NCBI GenBank assembly: GCA_027309085.1
Contig: DAIDDL010000008.1
Span: forward strand, 1 to 64,000
Length of the DNA stretch: 64,000 nucleotides
Origin: Sulfobacillus sp.
Lineage (GTDB): Bacteria; Bacillota; Sulfobacillia; Sulfobacillales; Sulfobacillaceae
Reading direction: 5' to 3'
This document shows positions 40,757-48,844 of the stretch, piece by piece. The position numbers and the translations under genes are program-made. The notes under the pieces were generated by a model. That model did no database searches. It worked only from the letters and a program-made list of their open reading frames with translations, and had not been told where the DNA came from. Numbering within the stretch: position 1 is the stretch's first letter; each line of letters starts with the position of its first letter.

Positions 40757-40855
40757 CGGAAGACAAACGGCTCGGATGGAGCCTTCGGGGATCGGATGGA
40801 GAAGACGCCACCGAAATGAACCGAGAAGCCCCTGCCTTTAGGCATGGGGAGTCGT
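40745..40855 (+). ncRNA. Putative omega/reRNA of the tnpB element
   Basis: Established TnpB systems encode the guide RNA at the 3' end of tnpB through the right end. This stretch contains nested hairpins (GGCTC / GGAGCC, then CCCCTGCC-TTTA-GGCATGGGG) and ends at the predicted element end; the flanking bases after about 40855 would be the guide. Extent inferred. Confidence 0.48.
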
Positions 40856-41448
40856 CACGGAAGGGATTCCAGATAGGCTCTGAGCATCTGGAACTCCCGG
40901 GTGTCGGTCTGTACAAACCGCACAGCCATAGTCGCCATGTCTTGCGCCTCTTGTGCCGCGCACCGGAGCACTTGGCCGCGGATCCGCACGGAGGCGCCTC
41001 TTAGGCTAATCGTCATATCGACCGGGGACCCTTCCGCAAAAGGCTTGGGGACTTGGCAGCGGAGTCCCTCCACTGATACGTCTTCCGTTTCCGTCAGCAC
41101 TTTTTTGAGTCCCAGGCGCCCCGTGGTGAAGACGAGGGGAAGAGCCACTTGATAGCGGCGGGTCCGCCGGTTCTCCTCGGCCTGCGGCTCCCCTTGCAGC
41201 ACGACCGACAAAAGGGGCGCTTCCGACAGATCCACCCGCTCCACCACGGCCTCTTGCTGCCACAAGGTCTGCGCCCACTGCCACCGCAGGCTGATGCGGG
41301 TCTCGGGGGACGGCAGGCGCACACCGGCCAAGGGGCTGAGAATTTCCAGATAGCACTGGTCGCGCAAGCGGAGCTTCACGACGGTGCTGACGGCCGTGCC
41401 GCCGTATGTGAATTCCGTATGGGTATTGGCTGATAGGAATACTGCCAT
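40855..41448 (-). CDS. PilZ-domain c-di-GMP receptor (YcgR-like)
   Basis: 197 aa. The N-terminal YcgR-N-like beta domain (about residues 1-85) is followed by PilZ with the ligand motifs 'RRTRRYQVALP' (RxxxR) and 'DVSVEGLRC' (D/NxSxxG). It binds c-di-GMP in the cytoplasm and then acts on a partner such as a motor or a synthase. It is a candidate downstream effector of the two GGDEF enzymes in the window. Its 3' end abuts the tnpB element. Confidence 0.83.
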   Translation of the reverse strand: MAVFLSANTHTEFTYGGTAVSTVVKLRLRDQCYLEILSPLAGVRLPSPETRISLRWQWAQTLWQQEAVVERVDLSEAPLLSVVLQGEPQAEENRRTRRYQVALPLVFTTGRLGLKKVLTETEDVSVEGLRCQVPKPFAEGSPVDMTISLRGASVRIRGQVLRCAAQEAQDMATMAVRFVQTDTREFQMLRAYLESLP

Positions 41449-41542
41449 GGCTCTCGGTTCCCCATTTCTTGATGATGACCCTCTTATTGTACAAGATAGG
41501 AGCGGGCCTGGGAGAATTCTTTAGGCCCTCTTCGGTGGATCG

Positions 41543-43258
41543 TCAGGAATACTGCTGCCATGATACGGCGAGCTGTGCAGTAATGAGGGGATTGGACGCC
41601 GAGGGCACATCATCCGCCACCTCCATCAGCAGCGCCCCCTGAGCCCAGTCGAGGCGGGACTGCACCCCTTCGGTAGGGGTGATGGCCACTACGAACAGCC
41701 CGGAATAGCCGGGCAGAAAGTGCGTGTGCAGATAACGGATGAGGGGGGTGGCTGCCGCCTGTTCGGCACTGCTGCTGCCGCCTTTGACTTCCAGAGTCCA
41801 CTCGCCCTCGTGCCAGAGGAGAACAGGTCCGTGGGACAGGGCATGGCTGGCAAAGAGGGTGCTCGACGGGTACTGGAGACCCGGAAGTCCGGTGGCCAAA
41901 GACACGGGGTGAGGGTGTCCGGCAGGCTGGCGCCAGTACAGATTGCCGGATTGCAGCAAGGAGGCGGTGGGGGCCTGGGCGCTGACCTCCGTAACATGCC
42001 ACGACGCGATGGGGGCGGGCTCGCTCAGATCTTGGGCGATTTCGGGGCTGTTGACGGGGTAGCACTGCTGTGTCTGCCAGATGCTCACACTATACTGGTT
42101 TAAGCTGCCGTGGACTGTCGCGGTGGCTGACAGCCCGGCAAGGGGGCTGTGGGGAATTTTGGCCGGACCGAACAGGGGCAGCGCAATTTTCCCGGCGTCA
42201 GTGTGCAGAGCCTCCTGGATGAGGACATGGGAAGACGCCAGGGCCGCAATGTTTTCAATTTGCGCGAAATGCCAGGTGTTGCCGCCATTCTCGGTATCAT
42301 ACACGGCATCGAGGTGTGCTTGGGACAGCGGGGCAAAAATCTGGCCATCGGCTGGCGATGAAAAATGGATGACGGGGGCGGCATCGCCAGGCCAGAATGA
42401 TGAGGGCAGATGGGCCGATGTCTGTGTCCAGAGCTTTCCCCCGTCCCCAGTGCGGTAAACCAGCAAGGTGGGCTGCATGGCGCTGAGCTCGGCGACATAG
42501 CCCGTGGACGGGCCTACAAAGTCCATGGCGGCATTGCCGGCGGTGCGGGGGAATGCTGGGGAATCAGCGGACCAGTGCGAGGCATTCTGCAGCGCCCACT
42601 GCTTCCCGTGATCAGAAGAATGAAATAGATAGAAGCTCTCCTGAGACGCGGCGGCGTTGCCGGAGGCAAGAAACCATCCTTGCTCCCCTGCGTACGATGC
42701 AGTGCCCGCGTGATCACCCGCAAGGCGGTGGACGGCCTCGGTGGGAGTAGCCAGCGCGGGGTGCCGCCATGTCCGCAGAATAGCTGCTGCGGTTTTGCTG
42801 TCAGCGGGGGGCACGTGGACACTCAGCACGATAAGCTGCCCCGCCTGCGTCAAGATGGTCTCAGAGATGCTGCCAGAGCTGGCCGACCCGGTGTTCAGGA
42901 GAAAAGGGTGCGCCCGACTATTGGTATTGAGGGGCAGCCACAGGCCTCCCTTTGTGAGGCTGGCCGTGAGTTCGGTGACGGAGGCAGATCCTGACGGCCC
43001 CCCTAGAGTCACACTGCGGGACGTTTGCTTGCTGACGGGCCAGGAATCCGGGACGTCCACCTGTGTGGAAAAAATATTCACCGATTTGAATCCGGCGGGA
43101 ACCAATGGCGAACGCTGGGTGAAGCGCACGAATTCCTCATGCGCTGAAGCCGGGGCATGATGGGCCCGGGAGGCGGCGCCCGATGTCAAATTGCCGCATC
43201 CTGCGGCGGATAGGGAGAGAACGACTCCCGCCAGTATCAACCCCAGTCTCAAATGCAT
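41543..43258 (-). CDS. Large lipoprotein with BNR/YCF48-like repeats
   Basis: 571 aa. Lipobox 'SLSAAGC' near residue 21. Residues about 190-350 carry repeats of 'SSDHGKQWALQ', 'TGDGGKLWTQT' and 'DTENGGNTWHFA', the Asp-box signature of BNR or YCF48-like beta propellers. The C-terminal region has no recognised domain. It is exported and anchored; its ligand is not known. The long separation of the start from the GGAGG (11 nt) is slightly unusual. Confidence 0.72.
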   Translation of the reverse strand: MHLRLGLILAGVVLSLSAAGCGNLTSGAASRAHHAPASAHEEFVRFTQRSPLVPAGFKSVNIFSTQVDVPDSWPVSKQTSRSVTLGGPSGSASVTELTASLTKGGLWLPLNTNSRAHPFLLNTGSASSGSISETILTQAGQLIVLSVHVPPADSKTAAAILRTWRHPALATPTEAVHRLAGDHAGTASYAGEQGWFLASGNAAASQESFYLFHSSDHGKQWALQNASHWSADSPAFPRTAGNAAMDFVGPSTGYVAELSAMQPTLLVYRTGDGGKLWTQTSAHLPSSFWPGDAAPVIHFSSPADGQIFAPLSQAHLDAVYDTENGGNTWHFAQIENIAALASSHVLIQEALHTDAGKIALPLFGPAKIPHSPLAGLSATATVHGSLNQYSVSIWQTQQCYPVNSPEIAQDLSEPAPIASWHVTEVSAQAPTASLLQSGNLYWRQPAGHPHPVSLATGLPGLQYPSSTLFASHALSHGPVLLWHEGEWTLEVKGGSSSAEQAAATPLIRYLHTHFLPGYSGLFVVAITPTEGVQSRLDWAQGALLMEVADDVPSASNPLITAQLAVSWQQYS

Positions 43259-43451
43259 GCCGTCAGGTCCCTCCAGGCTAAGTGCAACTTCATTTTATGG
43301 TTAAAACGCCGCTGGTTGCAAAAGGTTTCATCTAGAGGCATAAATTTAGAAAAAAATGGGGCAAATCTTCGGGATTTGGGATGTGAGAGCGGACCGCCGG
43401 GATATGGGCTACTATAAGGGGCAGAAGAGCAGAGCCAAGGGAGTGGAGAGC

Positions 43452-44765
43452 ATGGCCAAAAGCGAGGGCCAGATTTTGGCCAGAAATACCGTGGGGAGAC
43501 TGCTGGCTTTTCACCGGGACCCTTTGGGGACATTGGGCCAGATTGCCAGGGACCAGGGCCCGGTCGCCCGGTTCCGCATGGGAGCTTGGGCTTTTGCGCT
43601 GGTCAGCGGTGGGGCCGAGGTGCAGGAGTTGCTGAATAAGAATGGCAAAGACTTGCAAAAGGGACCGGGCATGGACAGCAAAAACCCGCTGATCGGGCGG
43701 GGGCTGCTAGTGGCCGGGGGTGAGCTGTGGAAGGCGGAGAGACTGGCGGTGCAGCCGCTCTTTGACCATCAGCGCCTCAAAACTTACGGGGCGCAGATTA
43801 CCCATGCGGCTGTTGAGTACCGTGAGCGGTTTTCCCAAAACGCGGTGCCTGTGTCCGTTGATGGGGACATGCTGGCGCTGACGCTGAAGGTCGTGCTGAA
43901 CACGCTGTTTTCCGCCGATGATACCTCTGAAGCATTCCAGGATATTTCCCAAGCTGTGCAGACAGTGATGACCTATTTTTACAAGCGGTCGCGCAGTGTT
44001 GTGCGGTTCCCCTACTCCTGGCGGGTGCCGGGCACTCTGGGGTACCACAGGGCCGCGGACAGCGTGACGCAGTGGATGGAAGGCATTCTCAGAGAGTCCC
44101 CGCCGAGCTTTCTGGCCGGACGGCTGCAAGGGGCTCTGCCGCAAGACCAAGACGCCGTCTTGCAGTCGGCGCTCACTCTGATCATGGCGGGCCATGAGAC
44201 GACGGGCCACGCCCTCAGCTGGACTCTGGCTGTGCTGGCGCAGCACCCCGGGGTCCAGCGCCGCCTCCATGCGGAGGTTGACGCCGCACTGGGAGGACAA
44301 CTCCCCCAGGCGTCAGATGTGGATGTCATGCCCTATCTGCGGGCCGTAATTTTAGAGTCCTTGCGGCTGTACCCGCCGGTGTGGATCATCAGCCGCTCTA
44401 ACCCGGGGCCAGTGGCTGTTGGGGCCGAAGAATTCGCTCCGCACACATTCTTTCTGGTCAGCCCTTATGTCAGCCAGCACTTGCCGTCTGAGTTCCCCCG
44501 CCCAGAGGTTTTTGACCCCGGCCGCTGGACCGGAGATAGCCTTCCCCACGGGGCCTACCTGCCTTTCGGCCAGGGCCCGCGCAGCTGCGTGGGACGAGAT
44601 TTCGCCTTGCTGGAGATGCAGCTCATCTTAGCCACGCTGGCGCAAACTCTGGAGTTTCACGCGGATTTGGCACAGATCTGGCGTCCCGTGCCCCGGCTCA
44701 GCCTGGTGCCCCCGAAAGACATGGTGCTGACGGTTGGTCCGAGGGAATCTGGCGGGCGGCCCTGA
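43452..44765 (+). CDS. Cytochrome P450
   Basis: 437 aa from ATG 43452 (GGAGAGC upstream); the longer track start (43356) would add a noncoding leader. I-helix 'LIMAGHETTGHALSW', K-helix 'ILESLRLYPP' (ExxR), and the heme-binding loop 'FGQGPRSCVGRDFA' with the proximal Cys are all intact. It is a soluble monooxygenase of a fatty-acid hydroxylase-like class by overall pattern. No ferredoxin or reductase partner is adjacent. The substrate cannot be inferred. It reads towards arsR-arsM but has no shared promoter. Confidence 0.88.
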   Translation: MAKSEGQILARNTVGRLLAFHRDPLGTLGQIARDQGPVARFRMGAWAFALVSGGAEVQELLNKNGKDLQKGPGMDSKNPLIGRGLLVAGGELWKAERLAVQPLFDHQRLKTYGAQITHAAVEYRERFSQNAVPVSVDGDMLALTLKVVLNTLFSADDTSEAFQDISQAVQTVMTYFYKRSRSVVRFPYSWRVPGTLGYHRAADSVTQWMEGILRESPPSFLAGRLQGALPQDQDAVLQSALTLIMAGHETTGHALSWTLAVLAQHPGVQRRLHAEVDAALGGQLPQASDVDVMPYLRAVILESLRLYPPVWIISRSNPGPVAVGAEEFAPHTFFLVSPYVSQHLPSEFPRPEVFDPGRWTGDSLPHGAYLPFGQGPRSCVGRDFALLEMQLILATLAQTLEFHADLAQIWRPVPRLSLVPPKDMVLTVGPRESGGRP

Positions 44766-44782
44766 TCGGAAATCATGGCCGC

Positions 44783-44827
44783 TTGACTTCTCGGGTAGCA
44801 CCCCGTATTATATCGATAAACGTCGAT
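44783..44827 (+). promoter_or_regulatory. arsR promoter and operator
   Basis: TTGACT-N17-TATTAT is a near-consensus sigma-A promoter. Immediately downstream is ATCGA-N6-TCGAT (44812-44827), an inverted repeat also present before arsM, the likely ArsR operator. Confidence 0.82.
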
Positions 44828-44843
44828 GAATGGGAGGCAATCC

Positions 44844-45191
44844 ATGGATCCTGTCATGATTTTCAGGGCTCTGGGACAACCGCAGCGCTATGCCCTGTTC
44901 GAGGACCTGCTGCAAGCGCGCGGAGTCTCCTGCTGCTCCGGCATTGCCGCTGAGGAATCCGCGTGCTGTGTGGTGGATTTGACCGCTCGGCACGGACTGG
45001 CGCAGTCGACGATTTCACACCATTTGCAGGTGCTCGCAGAGGCGGGGCTGATAAGCGTGGAACGCCGCGGGACGTACCGGGTCTACCAAGTGAATACCGC
45101 GATCTGGGAGGATTTCCGGCAGCATCTCGCGGGCATGGTCGTGTGTGAAGGGGACGGCCGCATCCCTATGGGGCAGGTGGCCGCCGAGTAA
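44844..45191 (+). CDS. arsR: ArsR-family arsenic-responsive repressor
   Basis: 115 aa from ATG 44844 (GGGAGGCAA upstream). Winged helix with 'HGLAQSTISHHLQVLAEAGLISV'. Two vicinal Cys pairs ('SCCSGIA' and 'SACCVVD') lie at the N-terminal side and can bind As(III). Binding of arsenite would release the operator in its own promoter and the copy before arsM. Next gene is arsM. Confidence 0.87.
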   Translation: MDPVMIFRALGQPQRYALFEDLLQARGVSCCSGIAAEESACCVVDLTARHGLAQSTISHHLQVLAEAGLISVERRGTYRVYQVNTAIWEDFRQHLAGMVVCEGDGRIPMGQVAAE

Positions 45192-45206
45192 TTTTTTTGC
45201 GCAGAG

Positions 45207-45226
45207 GCATCGATATTTATCGATGC
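45207..45226 (+). promoter_or_regulatory. Second ArsR-type operator, before arsM
   Basis: Perfect GCATCGAT-ATTT-ATCGATGC, sharing the ATCGAT core with the operator at 44812. It lies in the 55-nt gap between arsR and arsM, 21 nt before the arsM start. Confidence 0.68.
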
Positions 45227-45246
45227 ATATAAAGGGGACGCTAAAG

Positions 45247-46074
45247 ATGTCAGAGACCAGGGACGCACCTTCAATAAGACAGGAACATGCAAGAACCGTT
45301 CCGGATGCGGAAACCATCTATGAATCCGTCCGCGAGCGGTATGCAGAGATTGCCCTGAGCTCAGGCTGCGGGTGCGGCCCGAGCTGCTGTGACGGCGCGA
45401 GCGCTGCGGGCACCTCACTGGAGCTGGGATACGGGCTGGATGATGTCACTGCAGTTCCGGAAGGAGCCAATATGGGGCTGGGATGCGGCAATCCGCAAGC
45501 GATTGCCGCGCTCCAAGCAAGAGAGACCATGCTGGATTTAGGCAGCGGCGGGGGATTTGACTGTTTTCTCGCCGCGCGCCAAGTAGGTGAAGCGGGCGCC
45601 GTGATAGGGGTGGATATGACGCCGGCCATGGTCGCCAAAGCACGCAGGAATGCGGAGCTCGGATCTTATGAAAATGTCGATTTCCGCCTGGGCGAGATCG
45701 AGAATTTGCCAGTCAGGGACCAGAGCATCGACTGCGTTATCTCCAACTGTGTGATCAACCTTTCGCCCCATAAAGAACGCGTCTTCCAGGAGGCTTTCCG
45801 GGTGCTGAAATCTGGAGGCCGGCTAGCCATTTCCGATATCGTGGCCACGGCGGCATTTCCTGATGACTTGCGCCAGGACATGAATTTGCTGACGGGCTGC
45901 ATGGCGGGCGCATCTCTGACCTGGGATCTCGAATCCGCTCTCAAAGCGGCGGGATTTCAGCAGATCAAGATCCTTCCTAAATCGGCCAGCCAGTCCTTTA
46001 TCAAAACCTGGGCGCCAGGCTCCAATGTCAGCGACTACCTAGTGTCAGCGACCATTGAGGCCGTCAAGCCCTGA
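45247..46074 (+). CDS. arsM: Arsenite S-adenosylmethionine methyltransferase
   Basis: 275 aa from ATG 45247 (AAAGGGGA upstream). 'MLDLGSGGGFDCFLAA' is the SAM-binding motif I; Cys residues in 'SGCGCGPSCC', 'VISNCVINLS' and 'LLTGCMAGA' match the arsenic-binding cysteines of ArsM. It methylates As(III) in the cytoplasm to volatile or less retained species. It forms an operon with arsR and has its own operator. The track's upstream extension (to 45145) is not used. Confidence 0.92.
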   Translation: MSETRDAPSIRQEHARTVPDAETIYESVRERYAEIALSSGCGCGPSCCDGASAAGTSLELGYGLDDVTAVPEGANMGLGCGNPQAIAALQARETMLDLGSGGGFDCFLAARQVGEAGAVIGVDMTPAMVAKARRNAELGSYENVDFRLGEIENLPVRDQSIDCVISNCVINLSPHKERVFQEAFRVLKSGGRLAISDIVATAAFPDDLRQDMNLLTGCMAGASLTWDLESALKAAGFQQIKILPKSASQSFIKTWAPGSNVSDYLVSATIEAVKP

Positions 46075-46303
46075 ACTGTTAAAGCCCGCTGCCCAAACTT
46101 TGTGAAATTCGCAGGGATCTGCGGCTGTGACGGGGCAGGCGGCGTCCCTGCAGGCTAGCGGGGCGCCCCGGCCGTCGACAGATGTCCCGCCCATCCATAA
46201 AATGGAAAGATGGCGTAGTGTATGGGAGTCAGGGAAGATCGGAACACTTGCCTGGCGGGCGGATAGTGGTTGCCACCTGCAGATCAGGAAAAATTCGGGT
46301 ATG

Positions 46304-46333
46304 TTGCGGCAGGCAGGCTCCTGGTGCTATAAT
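46304..46333 (+). promoter_or_regulatory. Promoter of the HAAS membrane protein gene
   Basis: TTGCGG-N18-TATAAT, 54 nt before the ATG at 46387. The remaining 46075-46303 stretch holds no gene. Confidence 0.6.
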
Positions 46334-46386
46334 CACCAAGTTATAAACGGCGCACGAATCCATAACATCGCATAGGGGGTGATTGC

Positions 46387-47259
46387 ATGTGGGAAGATTA
46401 CTTGGAGCAGGCGACAGCGACGATCATGAACAAGTACCACAAGCGGCGGGCCCAGGCGAAAATCCGGCAGCAATTGCTTTCGGTCTGGGCGGAACAGGTC
46501 GGGGACGGTGGCGACACCTTTCAGGCTATGCAGACCGCGATGGCAGCACTGGGTGATCCCCGGGACATGGCGGTGAAGCTGGCTGAGCCCCTGCGCCAGC
46601 AAAGGGGATGGCTCTGGCTGGTTTCGGTGGCGCAGCTGCTGGCTGGCTTGGGACTTTTGGCCGCCTCTTTCCGGACGGACTCCCTGGCTGACATGGCGCT
46701 GGGCCGGGTCTTGACGGCCTGGGGTTTTTTCTCAACCAGTCTCAACAGTTTTCATCACAGCGGCCTCAAACAGAACATCCGGCTGGCAATGCGCAACTGG
46801 CGTTTCAGCCTGAGCCATATGGCCTGGGCCCAGGGCATTGTGGTTATGGCAACGGCGGCGGTCTCCGGGATACTGGCGGCGGTTCTGTGCTCTCTGCCCT
46901 GGGCAGTGGTGCCTAATACGGTCTTCCACCCGGTGGCGGTATCGGATTCTCTCGGGCTGGTATTGTTTGGCACCGCAGCGTGGGCCCCGTGGTGGCTCTT
47001 CCGCAAGCGCTTGCTGACCACTTTTCGGGAAATCACCTGGCAAATCTGGGCCGCATTGACAGCGACTGCCGTGTATACGGTGCTGTTGGTCTGGAACGGC
47101 AGTTTTGTTCCGCCGCCTCTGTTCAACTGGCAGCCTGAACTGTTCGTGTTGGGAAGTTTTGTTTCGTTTTTTGCATCACTGCGGATATTTGCGTTTTTTC
47201 TCAGCATCAAAGAACGCATTGAACCATGGAGCGATGACGAGATCCGCTCGGCTATCTAA
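46387..47259 (+). CDS. Multi-spanning membrane protein with N-terminal HAAS (DUF1700-like) domain
   Basis: 290 aa; AGGGGGTGATTGC before the ATG. A cytoplasmic helical region (residues 1-70, ending 'ALGDPRDMAVKLA', the typical HAAS signature) precedes about six membrane helices. In Firmicutes such proteins often pair with PadR-type regulators; none is adjacent here. Its job is unknown. The family assignment rests on the ALGDP motif and topology. Confidence 0.62.
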   Translation: MWEDYLEQATATIMNKYHKRRAQAKIRQQLLSVWAEQVGDGGDTFQAMQTAMAALGDPRDMAVKLAEPLRQQRGWLWLVSVAQLLAGLGLLAASFRTDSLADMALGRVLTAWGFFSTSLNSFHHSGLKQNIRLAMRNWRFSLSHMAWAQGIVVMATAAVSGILAAVLCSLPWAVVPNTVFHPVAVSDSLGLVLFGTAAWAPWWLFRKRLLTTFREITWQIWAALTATAVYTVLLVWNGSFVPPPLFNWQPELFVLGSFVSFFASLRIFAFFLSIKERIEPWSDDEIRSAI

Positions 47260-47312
47260 GAGAGCTCAGAGCGGGTGGGTTGCTGCCGGAGCGCATTGCG
47301 GCCGGTGAGTGG

Positions 47313-47348
47313 GAGGCGGTCCTTGCAGTGCCGGAGGGCGCCTTTTTT
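47313..47348 (+). terminator. Terminator after the HAAS protein gene
   Basis: AGGCG-TCC / GGA-CGCCT stem (each arm with a bulge), followed by TTTTTTTT. Confidence 0.8.
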
Positions 47349-47389
47349 TTAAGCCAATTCAGCCCGCATGGGCGGGAAGGGGGCCAGCA

Positions 47390-48265
47390 ATGGATCCGGT
47401 GGCAGTAGTGGGGGGAGGCCCTGCGGGCATCTCTTGCGCCATTTGGCTCAAGCGTCTGGGACTCGAGCCGGTCATATTTGACCGGGGGCGCCTGGGAGGG
47501 CAGCTTCACGATATTACCCTGCCGCTGCAAGACGTGCCGGGATTGGGGACGATTGCGGCGGGAGCGCTCGCAGCCAGGCTGGAAGAGCAGCTGCGGTCTT
47601 TGCACATACCCGTTAAGGAGGGCAAGGAGGCCGTGTCCTTCGACTCTGGCAGCAGCACTTTGGGCTGCAAGGACGGCACGTCCTATCCGGTGAGTGCGGT
47701 CGCCTATGCACCGGGACTCAGAACCCGGCAGCTGGCCGTACCTGGCCGGGAGGAGATCACGCGGCTGTCCACCTCGGACTTGATAAGGGAGCGGATAGAT
47801 GGGCTGATTGTGGTGGTGGGCGGCGGGGACCGGGCGTTTGAGGCCGCAATCCGCCTGACCGACGCAGGCCAGTCTGTGATCCTCGTCCACCGGCGGGCGC
47901 ATTTTAGGGCCCGCCCGGATTTTCAGACCCAGGCCGAGAGGCGCCGGTTTCCGGTTTATGTGAATGCCACCGTACGCTCGGTGAGAGCGGGAGCCCAGGG
48001 GATTGAAGTGACCATCGAGCGCGGGGGGCGGCAGCAACGGGTGGCGGCTCGGTGCGTGCTGGCCCGCATCGGCATGGAGCCCGATATCCAGCCGGGTCTG
48101 TGTCCCGAAGCCCTGTCGGACGTCGTCCCTCTGTGGACGCCTGTGGGCATTCGGGTCTTGGGCGATGCGGTCTCCCCGGTTCCCTTCCGGTCCATTGCCA
48201 CGGCGTTTGGGTCCGGCATGGTCGCAGCCAAGGAACTTGTCATGACTTTGTCCCGCACACCGTAG
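47390..48265 (+). CDS. FAD-dependent pyridine-nucleotide oxidoreductase lacking the CxxC redox pair
   Basis: 291 aa from ATG 47390 (GGGGG site). 'VAVVGGGPAGISCAIWLK' binds FAD and 'LIVVVGGGDRAFEAAIRLT' binds NADPH; the C-terminal 'VGIRVLGDAV ... SIATAFGSGMVAA' completes a two-domain thioredoxin-reductase fold. The CxxC of true TrxB is absent. It resembles YpdA (bacillithiol disulfide reductase) and ferredoxin-NADP+ reductases of Firmicutes. Nothing in the neighbours decides between them. Confidence 0.72.
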   Translation: MDPVAVVGGGPAGISCAIWLKRLGLEPVIFDRGRLGGQLHDITLPLQDVPGLGTIAAGALAARLEEQLRSLHIPVKEGKEAVSFDSGSSTLGCKDGTSYPVSAVAYAPGLRTRQLAVPGREEITRLSTSDLIRERIDGLIVVVGGGDRAFEAAIRLTDAGQSVILVHRRAHFRARPDFQTQAERRRFPVYVNATVRSVRAGAQGIEVTIERGGRQQRVAARCVLARIGMEPDIQPGLCPEALSDVVPLWTPVGIRVLGDAVSPVPFRSIATAFGSGMVAAKELVMTLSRTP

Positions 48266-48295
48266 AATAGAAAGTAAGAAAGGGAGGGGCAGGAC

Positions 48296-48844
48296 ATGGT
48301 GGACGACATTATTGCCCAAGGGCTGGACGTGCTGTTTGTCGGCTATAATCCTGGGATATACTCGGACCGGGCCCGCCACCACTTCGCCGGGCCCGGCAAT
48401 CTGTTTTGGGCTCTGCTGGCGGACAGCGGCCTCACGCCCTGGCGCTTGGCCCCAGATGAGGACCGGACGCTTCTGGTGTTTGGTCTCGGCATTACCAACA
48501 TCGTCAGCCGCGTCACACCGGGGTCGGCGGACTTAACTCCCCAGGACCTCGCTGAGGGCGCCAAATGCCTGCAGCTGAAAATCCAGCGCCATGCGCCCCG
48601 CCTGGTCTGCTTTCTCGGCAAAGACATCTACCGCAGCGCCCAGGGACTCAAGCCGGCGGCCAAGGTGTCCTGGGGATACCAGGGACCGGGCCAGTTTGTC
48701 GCCCCGAACCCTTCCAGACGGTCCACCCTGGCTTACGGCATGCGGCTCCAGTACTTCCGGGCTCTGGCCAACCTTATACGGTACGGGCCGGATCCTCATG
48801 CGTTTCATACAGGACCGCAAAGTGCTGGTGCTCAGCAGGGCTGA
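48296..48844 (+). CDS. mug: Mismatch-specific uracil/thymine DNA glycosylase (Mug)
   Basis: 182 aa, GGGAGGGG before the ATG. 'LFVGYNPGIYSDRARHHFAG' followed by 'PGNLFWALLADSG' is the Mug active-site region (GxNPG; the Asn activates water) and 'APNPSRRST' the DNA-reading loop. It removes uracil or ethenocytosine from G-mispairs. It overlaps the convergent symporter gene by 71 nt at its 3' end. Confidence 0.88.
   Translation: MVDDIIAQGLDVLFVGYNPGIYSDRARHHFAGPGNLFWALLADSGLTPWRLAPDEDRTLLVFGLGITNIVSRVTPGSADLTPQDLAEGAKCLQLKIQRHAPRLVCFLGKDIYRSAQGLKPAAKVSWGYQGPGQFVAPNPSRRSTLAYGMRLQYFRALANLIRYGPDPHAFHTGPQSAGAQQG

Larger units (their letters stand above)
39355..40855 (+). mobile_element. IS605-family element carrying only tnpB (IS1341-like) with an RHH gene
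   Basis: The left end has a GCGCC ... GGCGC stem enclosing CCTTGC-TTTA-GCGAGG (about 39361-39402). The right end has the hairpin CCCCTGCC-TTTA-GGCATGGGG (about 40828-40848). There is no tnpA (Y1 transposase), so movement would need one in trans. It inserted between STAND regulator 2 and the PilZ gene. Ends are approximate. Confidence 0.7.

Noticed and set aside
47252-48382. 376-aa minus-strand ORF opposite the FAD reductase
   Set aside because: Shadow of the plus-strand reductase, with no domain and typical antisense Arg/His/Pro content.
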